The notes under the pieces are model-generated. The model saw only the letters and a list, made by a program, of their open reading frames with translations, searched no databases and was not told the DNA's origin. From assembly GCA_026874595.1 (NCBI GenBank), contig JAPPUL010000081.1:630501-694500 (forward strand): a DNA stretch of 64,000 nt. The letters are read 5' to 3'. The translations under genes and the position numbers were made by a program. The DNA is from Sipunculus nudus. Its lineage: Eukaryota > Annelida > Sipuncula > Golfingiida > Sipunculidae. How positions within the stretch are numbered: position 1 is the stretch's first letter; every line of letters begins with the position of its first letter. Positions 7,721-18,082 of this stretch are shown here, in pieces.

Positions 7721-10700
7721 ATGAAAAGGATATTGTTAATAAGTTTGTTGGGATTGTTTTTGGGGATGAGTATGGGCTGTGGGGAAGGAGATGGGGTCCC
7801 AGTTGGAAAGGAAGCAGGAGGAGGAGCAGGAAGCACAGGAGGAGCAGGAGGCACAGGAGGAGCAGTTAATCCAGTTAATAAGGTAGATGATCGTGGTTTG
7901 CATGTACGGAGTGATGCAGCAGATAAAGGAGATGGCTTAACTTGGGAAACGGCATATAATGATTTACAAAAAGCTATAAATGATGCGGCTAAAGCAGACA
8001 GTACTAAAAAGAAGGTATACGTAGCAGTTGGTACTTATAAGCCAACAAGTCATCCTAATGGTGGAACTGATGATAGAGCTAAACACTTTGCCTTAAGGAA
8101 TGGGGTTGAGGTTATGGGTGGTTATAAGAAGGGCATGGATGGGGAGTATAGAGTTGTTAGGCTTGGTGAGAATACTCCCGACGCTGATAAAACTATTCTA
8201 AGCGGGGACCTTGGGGGTGATGATGATCCTAATAATGAGCAAACTAAGAAGGACAATGCCTATCATGTTTTTTATCATCGTGGAGGCTTAGACGATACAG
8301 CAAAGCTTTCTAACGTTACTATAACAGGAGGGAATGCAAATGGTAGCGATACTCACAATAAGGGCGGAGGGATGTATAATAAGGGTAGCAGTCCAACTTT
8401 AACTAGTATTACCTTTACTGGCAATACGGCTGATGAACACGGTGGCGGGATGTATAATGAGAATAGTAGTAGCCCTAAGTTAATTACTAATATTATCTTT
8501 ATAGATAATGAAGCTACTGGAGATAACGGCAAGGGAGGGGCTATATATGATGATCTAGACAGTAAGCCTGTGAACTTAGCCAATGCTAAAGATGGGAGCG
8601 GTAAAGAAATTACCTCAATAACTGCTGATAATGGCAAGACTAACGGTTACTATAAAGAGCCGGCAGGAGGCACAGGAGGAGTAGGAGGCACAGGAGGAGT
8701 AGGAGGCACAGGAGGAGTAGGAGGCACAGGAGGAGTAGGAGGCACAGGAGGAGTAGTTACTCCAGTTAATAAGGTAGACGATAATGGTATTCATGTACGG
8801 ATTAATGCAGCAGATGGAGGAGATGGCACATCTTGGGAAAAGGCATATAATGATTTACAAAAAGCTATAAATGATGCGGCTAAAGCAGACAGTACTAAAA
8901 AGAAGGTATACGTAGCAGTTGGTACTTATAAGCCAACAAGTCATCCTAATGGTGGAACTGATGATAGAGCTAAACACTTTGCCTTAAGGAATGGGGTTGA
9001 GGTTATAGGCGGCTATGCTGGTAATGGTGATACAAAAAGTGAAGACCCATCTCAGACTATTCTAAGCGGCAACCTTGGATCTCAACGTGACGCTGACGAT
9101 GCCTACCATGTTTTTTATCATCCTGAAACTGCATCTTTAGATGATACAGCAAAGCTTTCTAACGTTACAATAACAAAAGGTAATGCTACTGGTAATACAA
9201 ACTGGGGTACTACAAAATGGTCTAAACATGGAGGCGGGATGTTTAATGATGGTAGCAGCCCTACCTTAAAGAATGTTACCTTTGAAAGAAATACAGCTGT
9301 TGATGGAGGGGGGATGCATAACCTTAGTAGTAACCCAGTGTTAACTAATGTTACTTTTACTAATAATACAGCTAAAGATGCTGGAGGGGGGATGTATAAC
9401 CTTAGTAGTAACCCAGTGTTAACTAATGTTACCTTTACGGCTAATACAGCTAAAGATGCTGGAGGGGCAATATATAGTAGTAAAAACAGTCATGTTATAT
9501 TTAAAGGTAAGCAACTTAATCCAGTCAAGACTAGAGAGGCAAGTAGGAATAACGGTTACTGGAGAGTGATGAACGTAGTTTATGTAGACGCTAGTGCAAC
9601 TGGTAATAATGATGGGACGAATTGGCATAATGCTTATAAAGACCTTCAAGCCGGTATTGATGCCGCTGATAAAAATAGAGAGATTAAAGTGGGTGAGGCA
9701 CCCCATTTCAGAGTACACGTTGCAGTTGGCACTTATAAGCCAACAAGTCGCCCTAATTCCGATGCTAATGAGACTTCTGATAGACACAAACACTTTACCT
9801 TAAGGAGTAAAGTAACTGTTATAGGTGGCTATGAGCCTAGTAAGGCTAGTAATGACCCTCTTAATGATAAACCTACTGCTGACCAAACTAAAACCATATT
9901 AAGTGGAGATATTGGCATTGAAGGTGATGCTAGTGACAATGTATACCATGTTTTTTATCATCCTAAAACTGCATCTTTAAAGCTTTCTAACGTTACAATA
10001 ACAAAAGGTAATGCAAATGGTTCTGGCAATCACAATAGAGGAGGCGGGATGTATAATGCCAAGAGTAACCCAGAATTAACTAATGTTACCTTTGCTGATA
10101 ATGTAGCTACTCTTGGCGGCGGGATATACAATGATAAGAGTAGACCAGAATTAACTAATGTTACCTTTACGGCTAATACAGCTAAAGATGCTGGAGGGGC
10201 AATATATAATGAGGTGGACGCTAGTATTATATTTAAAGGGAAACAACTTGAAGTAGCCAAGACTAGAGAGGCAAGTAGAGATAATGGTTACTGGTTAGCG
10301 ACAAACATAGTTTATGTAGACGCTAGTGCAGCTAGTTATGGTGATGGGTTTAGTTGGGAGACTGCTTTTAAAGACCTCCAAGCTGGTATTGATGCCGCTT
10401 ATGAAGACAGTAGAGAGATTCGTAAGTTTTTCAGGGTACATGTTGCAGTTGGAACTTATAAGCCAACAAGTCATCCTGATGGTGGAACTTATGATAGAAC
10501 TAAACACTTTGCCTTAAGGGATGGGGTTGAGGTTATGGGTGGTTATAAGAAGGGCACAGATGGTACTTATACCCTTGTTACGGTTGATGAGAATACTGAT
10601 GAAGGTGATAAGACTATTCTAAGCGGCGACCTTAGGGGTGATGATGATCCTAATGATATAACTAAAAATAGGGATGACAATGTATACCATGTTTTTAAAC

Positions 10701-11176
10701 ATGCTAGGCCTAGATTCTCTAGTAGAGCTGCTGATTTACAGCTCGAGAACGTTACTATCACTGCCGGTAATGCAGATGGTACAGGTCGGGACGGTAAGGG
10801 AGGCGGGATGTATAATTATATGAACCACCCAATCTTAGTTAATGTTATATTTAAAGATAATACAGCTCAGGATGGCGGCGGGATATACAATGATAAGAGT
10901 AAACTAGAATTAACTAATGTTCACTTTATTGGTAATAGGGCTAATAAAGGAGGCGGGATGTATAATAGGGATGATGCTTACCCATTATTAAAAACTGTTT
11001 GTACGTTTACTAATAATACAGCTACTACTAGAGGCGGAGCATTATATACTTATCGGAACAGTGATCCTAGACCTTTTAATAATGCAAGAGATAGTGAAGG
11101 TAATAAGATAGAAGATAGGACTGCTGATAATGGCAAGGATAACGGTTACTATAAAGAGCCAGCAACCCAACCATAA
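7721..11176 (+). CDS. Four-module Pmp-like surface lipoprotein
   Basis: 1151 residues, the largest of the array. The signal peptide (MKRILLISLLGLFLGMSMGCGEG) ends in a Cys at residue 20. Four head-plus-helix modules follow: about 50-314, 346-612, 616-857 and 860-1146. Each head has DG-[TSL]-[SNT]W, V[AV]VGTYKPTS and HFxLR, and each module ends NGYYKEP or NGYW. Modules 1 and 2 are joined by five GGTGGV units (8666-8755); modules 2-3 and 3-4 are joined directly (NGYWRV-MNVVYVDAS, NGYWLA-TNIVYVDAS). This looks like fusion of once separate single-module genes. A 440-bp tract (8165-8604) matches 11854-12293 in the next gene. Function is inferred as for the single-module paralogues. Confidence 0.85.
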   Translation: MKRILLISLLGLFLGMSMGCGEGDGVPVGKEAGGGAGSTGGAGGTGGAVNPVNKVDDRGLHVRSDAADKGDGLTWETAYNDLQKAINDAAKADSTKKKVYVAVGTYKPTSHPNGGTDDRAKHFALRNGVEVMGGYKKGMDGEYRVVRLGENTPDADKTILSGDLGGDDDPNNEQTKKDNAYHVFYHRGGLDDTAKLSNVTITGGNANGSDTHNKGGGMYNKGSSPTLTSITFTGNTADEHGGGMYNENSSSPKLITNIIFIDNEATGDNGKGGAIYDDLDSKPVNLANAKDGSGKEITSITADNGKTNGYYKEPAGGTGGVGGTGGVGGTGGVGGTGGVGGTGGVVTPVNKVDDNGIHVRINAADGGDGTSWEKAYNDLQKAINDAAKADSTKKKVYVAVGTYKPTSHPNGGTDDRAKHFALRNGVEVIGGYAGNGDTKSEDPSQTILSGNLGSQRDADDAYHVFYHPETASLDDTAKLSNVTITKGNATGNTNWGTTKWSKHGGGMFNDGSSPTLKNVTFERNTAVDGGGMHNLSSNPVLTNVTFTNNTAKDAGGGMYNLSSNPVLTNVTFTANTAKDAGGAIYSSKNSHVIFKGKQLNPVKTREASRNNGYWRVMNVVYVDASATGNNDGTNWHNAYKDLQAGIDAADKNREIKVGEAPHFRVHVAVGTYKPTSRPNSDANETSDRHKHFTLRSKVTVIGGYEPSKASNDPLNDKPTADQTKTILSGDIGIEGDASDNVYHVFYHPKTASLKLSNVTITKGNANGSGNHNRGGGMYNAKSNPELTNVTFADNVATLGGGIYNDKSRPELTNVTFTANTAKDAGGAIYNEVDASIIFKGKQLEVAKTREASRDNGYWLATNIVYVDASAASYGDGFSWETAFKDLQAGIDAAYEDSREIRKFFRVHVAVGTYKPTSHPDGGTYDRTKHFALRDGVEVMGGYKKGTDGTYTLVTVDENTDEGDKTILSGDLRGDDDPNDITKNRDDNVYHVFKHARPRFSSRAADLQLENVTITAGNADGTGRDGKGGGMYNYMNHPILVNVIFKDNTAQDGGGIYNDKSKLELTNVHFIGNRANKGGGMYNRDDAYPLLKTVCTFTNNTATTRGGALYTYRNSDPRPFNNARDSEGNKIEDRTADNGKDNGYYKEPATQP
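8666..8755 (+). repeat. Five in-frame 18-bp minisatellite units (GGTGGV)
   Basis: Five tandem copies of GGAGGCACAGGAGGAGTA, encoding Gly-Gly-Thr-Gly-Gly-Val, form the flexible linker between modules 1 and 2 of the 1151-residue protein. The same unit is expanded to 38 copies in the gene at 11404. Confidence 0.9.
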
Positions 11177-11215
11177 GCAAATAAATATAGGGCTTTAAAG
11201 AAGCCTCGTTAAATT

Positions 11216-11253
11216 AAAGATAGCTCTCTTTTTAAGGGGGCTATCTTTTTTTA
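11216..11253 (+). terminator. Rho-independent terminator, family copy 6
   Basis: AAAGATAGC...GCTATCTTTTTTT, the standard family hairpin, 40 bases after the stop codon. Confidence 0.85.
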
Positions 11254-11403
11254 TGTCTTATTATGTCTTATTATGTCTTATTATGCCTAGAGTTTTTTTT
11301 GGTTATAGTTTTTGTTATGAGTTATATTAAATCTAGATATTTTATAAACTAGATATTTTATATACTATATTATATACTATATATAGAAGTGAATTAGGAG
11401 AAA
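11254..11403 (+). promoter_or_regulatory. Conserved promoter block with an extra 12-bp insertion
   Basis: Four 10-bp units, a T8 tract, two 16-bp units (11333-11348, 11349-11364), an additional 12-bp CTATATTATATA unit (11365-11376), then the CTATATATAG tail and AGGAG before ATGATG. The extra unit makes this copy distinct in spacing. Confidence 0.6.
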
Positions 11404-13890
11404 ATGATGAAAATACTGCAAATAATTAAAATAATGGCAAAGTTTTTATTACTAAGTTTATTGGTATTGGGTTTAGGCTTATATAGTGGTTGTGGATCGG
11501 ATGGGACAGGGACAGGAGCTGGTGGGCCTGGCGGAGCTGGAGGTGGTGGAGCTGCTGCTCCGCCGCCATTATTAGCTATAGTTTATGTAGACGATGATGC
11601 ATCTGATGGTGGTGACGGGACTAGTTGGACTAAAGCATTTAAAGACCTCCAAGCTGGTATTAATGACGCTGCTAAAAAGGCTGAAGGCAAGAATGGCTAT
11701 CTCAGAGTACACGTAGCAGTTGGGACTTATAAACCTAACGATAAAGACCCTACTAATACCGATAGGAACCAACACTTTACCTTAAAGAATAACGTTGAGG
11801 TTTACGGTGGTTATAAGAAGGGCACGGATGGTACTTATACCCTTGTTACGGTTGGTGAGAATACTCCCGACGCTGATAAAACTATTCTAAGCGGGGACCT
11901 TGGGGGTGATGATGATCCTAATAATGAGCAAACTAAGAAGGACAATGCCTATCATGTTTTTTATCATCGTGGAGGCTTAGACGATACAGCAAAGCTTTCT
12001 AACGTTACTATAACAGGAGGGAATGCAAATGGTAGCGATACTCACAATAAGGGCGGAGGGATGTATAATAAGGGTAGCAGTCCAACTTTAACTAGTATTA
12101 CCTTTACTGGCAATACGGCTGATGAACACGGTGGCGGGATGTATAATGAGAATAGTAGTAGCCCTAAGTTAATTACTAATATTATCTTTATAGATAATGA
12201 AGCTACTGGAGATAACGGCAAGGGAGGGGCTATATATGATGATCTAGACAGTAAGCCTGTGAACTTAGCCAATGCTAAAGATGGGAGCGGTAAGAAGATA
12301 GAGGGTAAGATTAAGGATAATGGCAAGAATAACGGTTACTATAAAGAGCCGGCAGGAGGCACAGGAGGAGTAGGAGGCACAGGAGGAGTAGGAGGCACAG
12401 GAGGAGTAGGAGGCACAGGAGGAGCAGGAAGCACAGGAGGAGTAGGAGGCACAGGAGGAGTAGGAGGCACAGGAGAAGTAGGAGGCACAGGAGGAGTAGG
12501 AGGCACAGGAGGAGTAGGAGGCACAGGAGGAGTAGGAGGCACAGGAGGAGTAGGAGGCACAGGAGGAGTAGGAGGCACAGGAGAAGTAGGAGGCACAGGA
12601 GGAGTAGGAGGCACAGGAGGAGTAGGAGGCACAGGAGGAGTAGGAGGCACAGGAGGAGCAGGAAGCACAGGAGGAGTAGGAGGCACAGGAGGAGTAGGAG
12701 GCACAGGAGAAGTAGGAGGCACAGGAGGAGTAGGAGGCACAGGAGGAGTAGGAGGCACAGGAGGAGTAGGAGGCACAGGAGGAGTAGGAGGCACAGGAGG
12801 AGTAGGAGGCACAGGAGAAGTAGGAGGCACAGGAGGAGTAGGAGGCACAGGAGGAGTAGGAGGCACAGGAGGAGTAGGAGGCACAGGAGGAGTAGGAGGC
12901 ACAGGAGGAGTAGGAGGCACAGGAGGAGTAGGAGGCACAGGAGGAGTAGGAGGCACAGGAGGAGTAGGAGGCACAGGAGGAGTAGGAGGCACAGGAGGAG
13001 TAGGAGGCACAGGAGGAGTAGGAGGCACAGGAGGAGTAGTTAATCCAGTTAATAAGGTAGACGATAATGGTATTCATGTACGGATTAATGCAGCAGATGG
13101 AGGAGATGGCTCATCTTGGGATAAGGCTTTTGGCAATCTGCAAGAAGCTATTGAAGCGGCGAATAGCCATCAAACTAAAAAAAATGTATATATAGCTCAA
13201 GGTACTTATATACCTACACGTTACCCTAATGGAGGTAATACAAAGCACTTCTCATTACGTAATGGAGTTCATGTTATTGGTGGGTATTCTGGACAAGGCA
13301 GCCAAAAAGATGAAGACCCATCTAATACTATCCTAAGTGGTGATAATAAATATGGTGTTTTTCATCATCCTAAGGGAACTAACTTATCCAATACAGCAAA
13401 ACTAACTGGAGTTACAATAACAAAAGGCAAAGCAACTTTTGGAGGCGGCGGGATGTATAATTACTTTGATAATAGCCCAGCCTTAAATAATGTTATTTTT
13501 AAGGGTAACAGAGCTGCTAGGGGAGGCGGGATGTACAACTACGCTAGTCGCCCACGCTTAACTTCTGTTACTTTTGAGGGCAATAGCGCTATTGAGCGGG
13601 GAGGTGGGATGTATAATTATTATAGTCATCCAGCCTTAACTTCTGTTACTTTTAAGAGCAATAGCGCTAGTAAGGAGGGAGGTGGGATGTATATTACTGA
13701 GGGAAGTCGCCCAGCCTTAACTAACACCTGTACATTTACAGATAATACAGCTAAGAATGCTGGAGGGGCAATATATCATGGTCCAAATAGTTGGCCTAAC
13801 CTTAGTAATGCTAAAGATGGGGATGGTAAGCTTATTACATCAATAACTAGTGATAAAGGCAAGAATAACGGTTATTTTAGAGAGCCTTAA
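11404..13890 (+). CDS. Two-module surface lipoprotein with a 38-unit GGTGGV spacer
   Basis: 828 residues. The signal peptide ends LYSGCGSDG; a short Gly/Ala/Pro linker leads to module 1 (about 58-316; [27 protein letters not shown], two GGGMYN repeats). Residues 318-545 are 38 tandem hexapeptides GGTGGV with a few GGA, GST and GEV variants. Module 2 (546-828) has its own head ([38 protein letters not shown]) and about five repeats, ending NGYFREP. The spacer would hold two beta-helices apart on a long flexible Gly-rich arm. Because the unit is 18 bp, changes in copy number alter length without shifting the frame. Confidence 0.87.
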   Translation: MMKILQIIKIMAKFLLLSLLVLGLGLYSGCGSDGTGTGAGGPGGAGGGGAAAPPPLLAIVYVDDDASDGGDGTSWTKAFKDLQAGINDAAKKAEGKNGYLRVHVAVGTYKPNDKDPTNTDRNQHFTLKNNVEVYGGYKKGTDGTYTLVTVGENTPDADKTILSGDLGGDDDPNNEQTKKDNAYHVFYHRGGLDDTAKLSNVTITGGNANGSDTHNKGGGMYNKGSSPTLTSITFTGNTADEHGGGMYNENSSSPKLITNIIFIDNEATGDNGKGGAIYDDLDSKPVNLANAKDGSGKKIEGKIKDNGKNNGYYKEPAGGTGGVGGTGGVGGTGGVGGTGGAGSTGGVGGTGGVGGTGEVGGTGGVGGTGGVGGTGGVGGTGGVGGTGGVGGTGEVGGTGGVGGTGGVGGTGGVGGTGGAGSTGGVGGTGGVGGTGEVGGTGGVGGTGGVGGTGGVGGTGGVGGTGGVGGTGEVGGTGGVGGTGGVGGTGGVGGTGGVGGTGGVGGTGGVGGTGGVGGTGGVGGTGGVGGTGGVGGTGGVGGTGGVVNPVNKVDDNGIHVRINAADGGDGSSWDKAFGNLQEAIEAANSHQTKKNVYIAQGTYIPTRYPNGGNTKHFSLRNGVHVIGGYSGQGSQKDEDPSNTILSGDNKYGVFHHPKGTNLSNTAKLTGVTITKGKATFGGGGMYNYFDNSPALNNVIFKGNRAARGGGMYNYASRPRLTSVTFEGNSAIERGGGMYNYYSHPALTSVTFKSNSASKEGGGMYITEGSRPALTNTCTFTDNTAKNAGGAIYHGPNSWPNLSNAKDGDGKLITSITSDKGKNNGYFREP
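12355..13038 (+). repeat. 38-unit, 18-bp minisatellite with 13-unit higher-order duplication
   Basis: 684 bases, exactly 38 units of GGAGGCACAGGAGGAGTA. Variant units mark a higher-order structure: GCA-ending units at 4 and 17, GGAAGC-starting units at 5 and 18 (12427, 12661), and GAA variants in units 7, 13, 20 and 26 (12475, 12583, 12709, 12817). Units 1-13 and 14-26 therefore form two identical 234-bp blocks; units 27-38 are uniform. Confidence 0.95.
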
Positions 13891-13926
13891 TAATTAATTT
13901 TAAGCTTTAAAGGCCTTTGTTAAATT

Positions 13927-13964
13927 AAAGATAGCTCTCTTTTTAAGGGGGCTATCTTTTTTTA
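13927..13964 (+). terminator. Rho-independent terminator, family copy 7
   Basis: AAAGATAGC...GCTATCTTTTTTT, the standard family hairpin, after the two-module gene. Confidence 0.85.
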
Positions 13965-14102
13965 TGTCTTATTACGTCTTATTATGTCTTATTATGCCTA
14001 GAGTTTTTTTTGGTTACAGTTTTTGTTATGAGTTATATTAAATCTAGATATTTTATAAACTAGATATATTATATACTATATATAGAAGTGAATTAGGAGA
14101 AA
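13965..14102 (+). promoter_or_regulatory. Conserved promoter block with two 16-bp units
   Basis: Four 10-bp units (one is TACGTCTTAT), a T8 tract, two 16-bp units (14044-14059, 14060-14075), the CTATATATAG tail and AGGAG before ATGATG. In 16-bp unit number it matches the copy at 1529. Confidence 0.6.
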
Positions 14103-15359
14103 ATGATGAAAATACTGCAAATAATTAAAATAATTAAAATAATGGCAAGGTTTTTATTACTAAGTTTATTGGTATTGGTTTTAGGGTTTAATAGTGGGTG
14201 TTCAAGCGACGGAACAGGTGGAGCTGGGCAAGCTGGTGGTGGAGCTGCTGCTCCGCCGCCATTATTAGCTATAGTTTATGTAGACGATGATGCATCTGAT
14301 GGTGGTGACGGGACTAGTTGGACTAAAGCATTTAAAGACCTCCAAGCTGGTATTAATGACGCTGCTAAAAAGGCTGAAGGCAAGAATGGCTATGTCAGAG
14401 TACACGTAGCACAAGGTACTTATAAACCTAACGATAAAGACCCTACTAATACCGATAGGAACCAACACTTTGCGTTAAAGAATAACGTTGAGGTTTACGG
14501 TGGTTATAAGAAGGGCATGGATGGGGAGTATAGAGTTGTTAGGCTTGGTGAGAATACTCCCGACGCTGATAAAACTATTCTAAGCGGGGACCTTGGGGGT
14601 GATGATGATCCTAATGATGAGACAACTAAGGCTGACAATGTATACCATGTTTTTTATCATCCTTCTATGACAAATTTAACAAGCTCCGCAAAGCTTGAGA
14701 ACGTTACTATAACAAAAGGTAATGCTTCCAATAGATCTGGGGGCGGGATGTATAATCAGGGTAGCGACCCAAAGTTAACTAATGTTAACTTTACTAGTAA
14801 TATAGCTGGCCAGGATGGAGGCGGGATGTATAATTCTGGTAGTAGCCCAACCTTAAATGGTGTTAGCTTTACTAGTAATAAAGCAGATTTTGGGGGCGGG
14901 ATGTATAATAAGGGTAGCAGTCCAACTTTAACTAATGTTACCTTTACTAGTAATACAGCTAATAATGGAGGCGGGATGTATAATAGTGGTAATAGCCCAA
15001 GTGGTAATAGCCCAACTTTAAATAATGTTACCTTTACTAGTAATACAGCACAATATTATGGCGGCGGGATGTATAATAAGGGTAGTAGCCCAAAGTTAAA
15101 TGATGTTGACTTTACTAGTAATGAAGCAAACTCTGGAGGCGGGATGTATAATTGGAATAAGAGTAATCCAGAGTTTCTTAGCGTCTGTACATTTACTGGT
15201 AACATGGCTACTGAAGCTGACGGCAAGGGCGGAGCAATATATAATAATAAGTCTAGCACTATTACTAATCCGGCTAATGCTAAAGATGGGAGCGGTAAAG
15301 AAATTACCTCAATAACTGCTGATAATGGCAAGGATAACGGTTACTATAAAGCACCTTAA
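14103..15359 (+). CDS. Surface lipoprotein, last member of the Pmp-like array
   Basis: 418 residues. The signal peptide has the two-IIK version and ends NSGCSSDG; a short Gly/Ala/Pro linker leads to the head domain ([43 protein letters not shown]) and about eight GGGMYN/TFTSN repeats, ending NGYYKAP. It is a visible mosaic: the head matches the gene at 11404, the [15 protein letters not shown] segment matches the gene at 7721, 14934-15006 matches 445-517 of the first gene, and the NPEFLSVCTFTGN end matches the gene at 1668. After this gene the array stops and an unrelated minus-strand gene begins. Confidence 0.86.
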   Translation: MMKILQIIKIIKIMARFLLLSLLVLVLGFNSGCSSDGTGGAGQAGGGAAAPPPLLAIVYVDDDASDGGDGTSWTKAFKDLQAGINDAAKKAEGKNGYVRVHVAQGTYKPNDKDPTNTDRNQHFALKNNVEVYGGYKKGMDGEYRVVRLGENTPDADKTILSGDLGGDDDPNDETTKADNVYHVFYHPSMTNLTSSAKLENVTITKGNASNRSGGGMYNQGSDPKLTNVNFTSNIAGQDGGGMYNSGSSPTLNGVSFTSNKADFGGGMYNKGSSPTLTNVTFTSNTANNGGGMYNSGNSPSGNSPTLNNVTFTSNTAQYYGGGMYNKGSSPKLNDVDFTSNEANSGGGMYNWNKSNPEFLSVCTFTGNMATEADGKGGAIYNNKSSTITNPANAKDGSGKEITSITADNGKDNGYYKAP

Positions 15360-15389
15360 GGGCTCTTAATAAATAGCCTTAGTTAAATT

Positions 15390-15426
15390 AAAGATAGCTC
15401 TCCTTAAGTGGGGGGGAGCTGTCTTT
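15390..15426 (+). terminator. Terminator-like hairpin, degenerate family copy 8
   Basis: AAAGATAGCTCTCCTTAAG then GGGGGGAGCTGTCTTTA. The stem AAGA-AGCTC/GAGCT-TCTT is still possible, but there is only a short T run. It closes the array and may also serve the convergent gene that ends at 15474. Confidence 0.6.
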
Positions 15427-15473
15427 ATAAACTATTATCATAAATTATCTTTGGCTATTGTCTTATTCAAAAA

Positions 15474-16619
15474 TTAATCTAAAGATAATCGTTTGCGCTC
15501 GCCTTTATAAAGGGTATTATGCAAGCTTTTTATAATAGACACTATCTTAAGCTTGCACGGACATCTAGCTTCACAATCGCCACATTCATCACAATGAGAC
15601 GCCTTAACACCAGGATACCAAGAACCTCCATTGCCCATAAACCTATATCTATCCTCACAATAGTAAGAAGCCTTATACGCATTCATAATATTGTTTAATC
15701 GCATAAGCTCAGGTATATTAATATCAACATGACACGGTAAGCATTTATTACAACTATCACAATACTCGTATTTACCACGCTCTTTAAAAGAACGCCATAT
15801 CTTTTGTTCATGCGTGCCCTCAGCTTTGTTATCAGCAGAAGAAGAACGGGTAAAAGAGTAAACAGACTTATAATTAGACTCAAGTTCATAAAGTGTTTTC
15901 ATGCCAGACACAACGGAAGTAATCTTTTTATTACGGTAAAGCCATCTCAAAGCAAATTCCCGTACGTCGTAAGGAGCAAAATCTTTTTTCATATACTCAG
16001 TTGGATGTGCCAAAAAGCCGTTAGAAAGCGGTGCTATAACCAATATACCCATACCCTTTGCGTTTGCATAATCAATTACACTTTGGTTATCCTGTTTAAA
16101 GAGATTATAGATTAGGGTAACAAAGTCAAAGTAGCCGGTATCGATTACACGTTTTATGAGTGCAGGATTAGCGTGCGTCGTAAAGCCTATATTTCGAATA
16201 AGTTTTTGTTTTTTAGCCTTTAGAATTTGTTCAATAAGCCCGTTTTCAAAGACTTTGTTGAAATCCTCATTAGTGTTAAGTCCCCAAACTTGGTAGAAGT
16301 CGACATATGAAGTTTTTAGCCTCTCTAAAGATTTGTTTATTCTATCAGATAGTTTATATGGCAAGTCGTCAATCATCGGATTAGACTTAGTTGAGATAAA
16401 TATCTTATCACGCGGGAGGATTTTATTTTGTAACGCAATACCAAGTTTACGTTCAGCATCGCCATAACCAGGCGAGGTTTCAAATAGGTTAATACCCAAC
16501 TCGTAAGCCTTACAAAGTACTTTAGATGAGGCTTTAACAGAAACACGCGGTAGTCGCATAGTCCCAAAAGAAAGTAAAGAAATGTTATGCTTTGTGCTGC
16601 CAAGCTCACGATAAATCAA
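15474..16619 (-). CDS. Aldo/keto reductase-family protein with C-terminal Fe-S domain
   Basis: 381 residues. Residues 1-260 match the aldo/keto reductase barrel (FGTMRLP, FETSPGYGDAERKLG, IFISTKS, YVDFYQVWGL). The C-terminus has two ferredoxin-like Cys clusters (CDSCNKCLPC and CDECGDCEARCPC), as in the Fe-S-containing branch of this family. Two positions of the usual catalytic tetrad look changed: Glu47 where Asp is normal, and Trp112 where His is normal; Tyr52 and Lys78 are kept. A redox role is inferred, but substrate and even catalytic activity are uncertain. It starts at TTG, chosen because GGGGAGGAG lies 7 bases upstream and the family N-terminus fits. Confidence 0.85.
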   Translation of the reverse strand: MIYRELGSTKHNISLLSFGTMRLPRVSVKASSKVLCKAYELGINLFETSPGYGDAERKLGIALQNKILPRDKIFISTKSNPMIDDLPYKLSDRINKSLERLKTSYVDFYQVWGLNTNEDFNKVFENGLIEQILKAKKQKLIRNIGFTTHANPALIKRVIDTGYFDFVTLIYNLFKQDNQSVIDYANAKGMGILVIAPLSNGFLAHPTEYMKKDFAPYDVREFALRWLYRNKKITSVVSGMKTLYELESNYKSVYSFTRSSSADNKAEGTHEQKIWRSFKERGKYEYCDSCNKCLPCHVDINIPELMRLNNIMNAYKASYYCEDRYRFMGNGGSWYPGVKASHCDECGDCEARCPCKLKIVSIIKSLHNTLYKGERKRLSLD

Positions 16620-16666
16620 TTTAACACTCCTCCCCTACCCTACGCATAGTATATTCTTAGTAAAGA

Positions 16667-16696
16667 GTTTTGTAAAGTTTTGTAAAGTTTTATAAA
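16667..16696. repeat. Three tandem 10-bp units
   Basis: GTTTTGTAAA, GTTTTGTAAA, GTTTTATAAA in the divergent spacer between the aldo/keto reductase-family gene and enolase. They lie where a promoter for either gene could be, but no clear -35/-10 pair was assigned. Confidence 0.7.
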
Positions 16697-16765
16697 GTAT
16701 AGCTTAAAATTAGATAAAAGAAAGAGAATAAATATTATACTTAGAGTGATTCAATAGAAGTTTGA

Positions 16766-18082
<1,317 letters not shown>

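Noticed and set aside
12355-13038. CRISPR array
   Set aside because: Units are contiguous 18-bp copies with no spacers and are translated in frame; no cas genes are present.
12265-13077. Long antisense open frames (SYSSCA and PPTPPV repeats) opposite the minisatellite
   Set aside because: They are mirror readings of the 18-bp repeat; no ribosome-binding site or non-repeat domain supports them.
1-15430. Transfer from Chlamydia because of Pmp-like repeats
   Set aside because: The repeats share only the short GG[AG] and FxxN pattern, and there is no autotransporter barrel; such repeats occur in many phyla.
1-15430. Insertion sequence or integron behind the gene duplication
   Set aside because: No transposase, integrase or terminal inverted repeats were seen; the repeated blocks are explained by promoters and terminators.
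15804-16115. 103-residue + strand frame
   Set aside because: It lies inside the aldo/keto reductase-family gene on the other strand and has no independent support.
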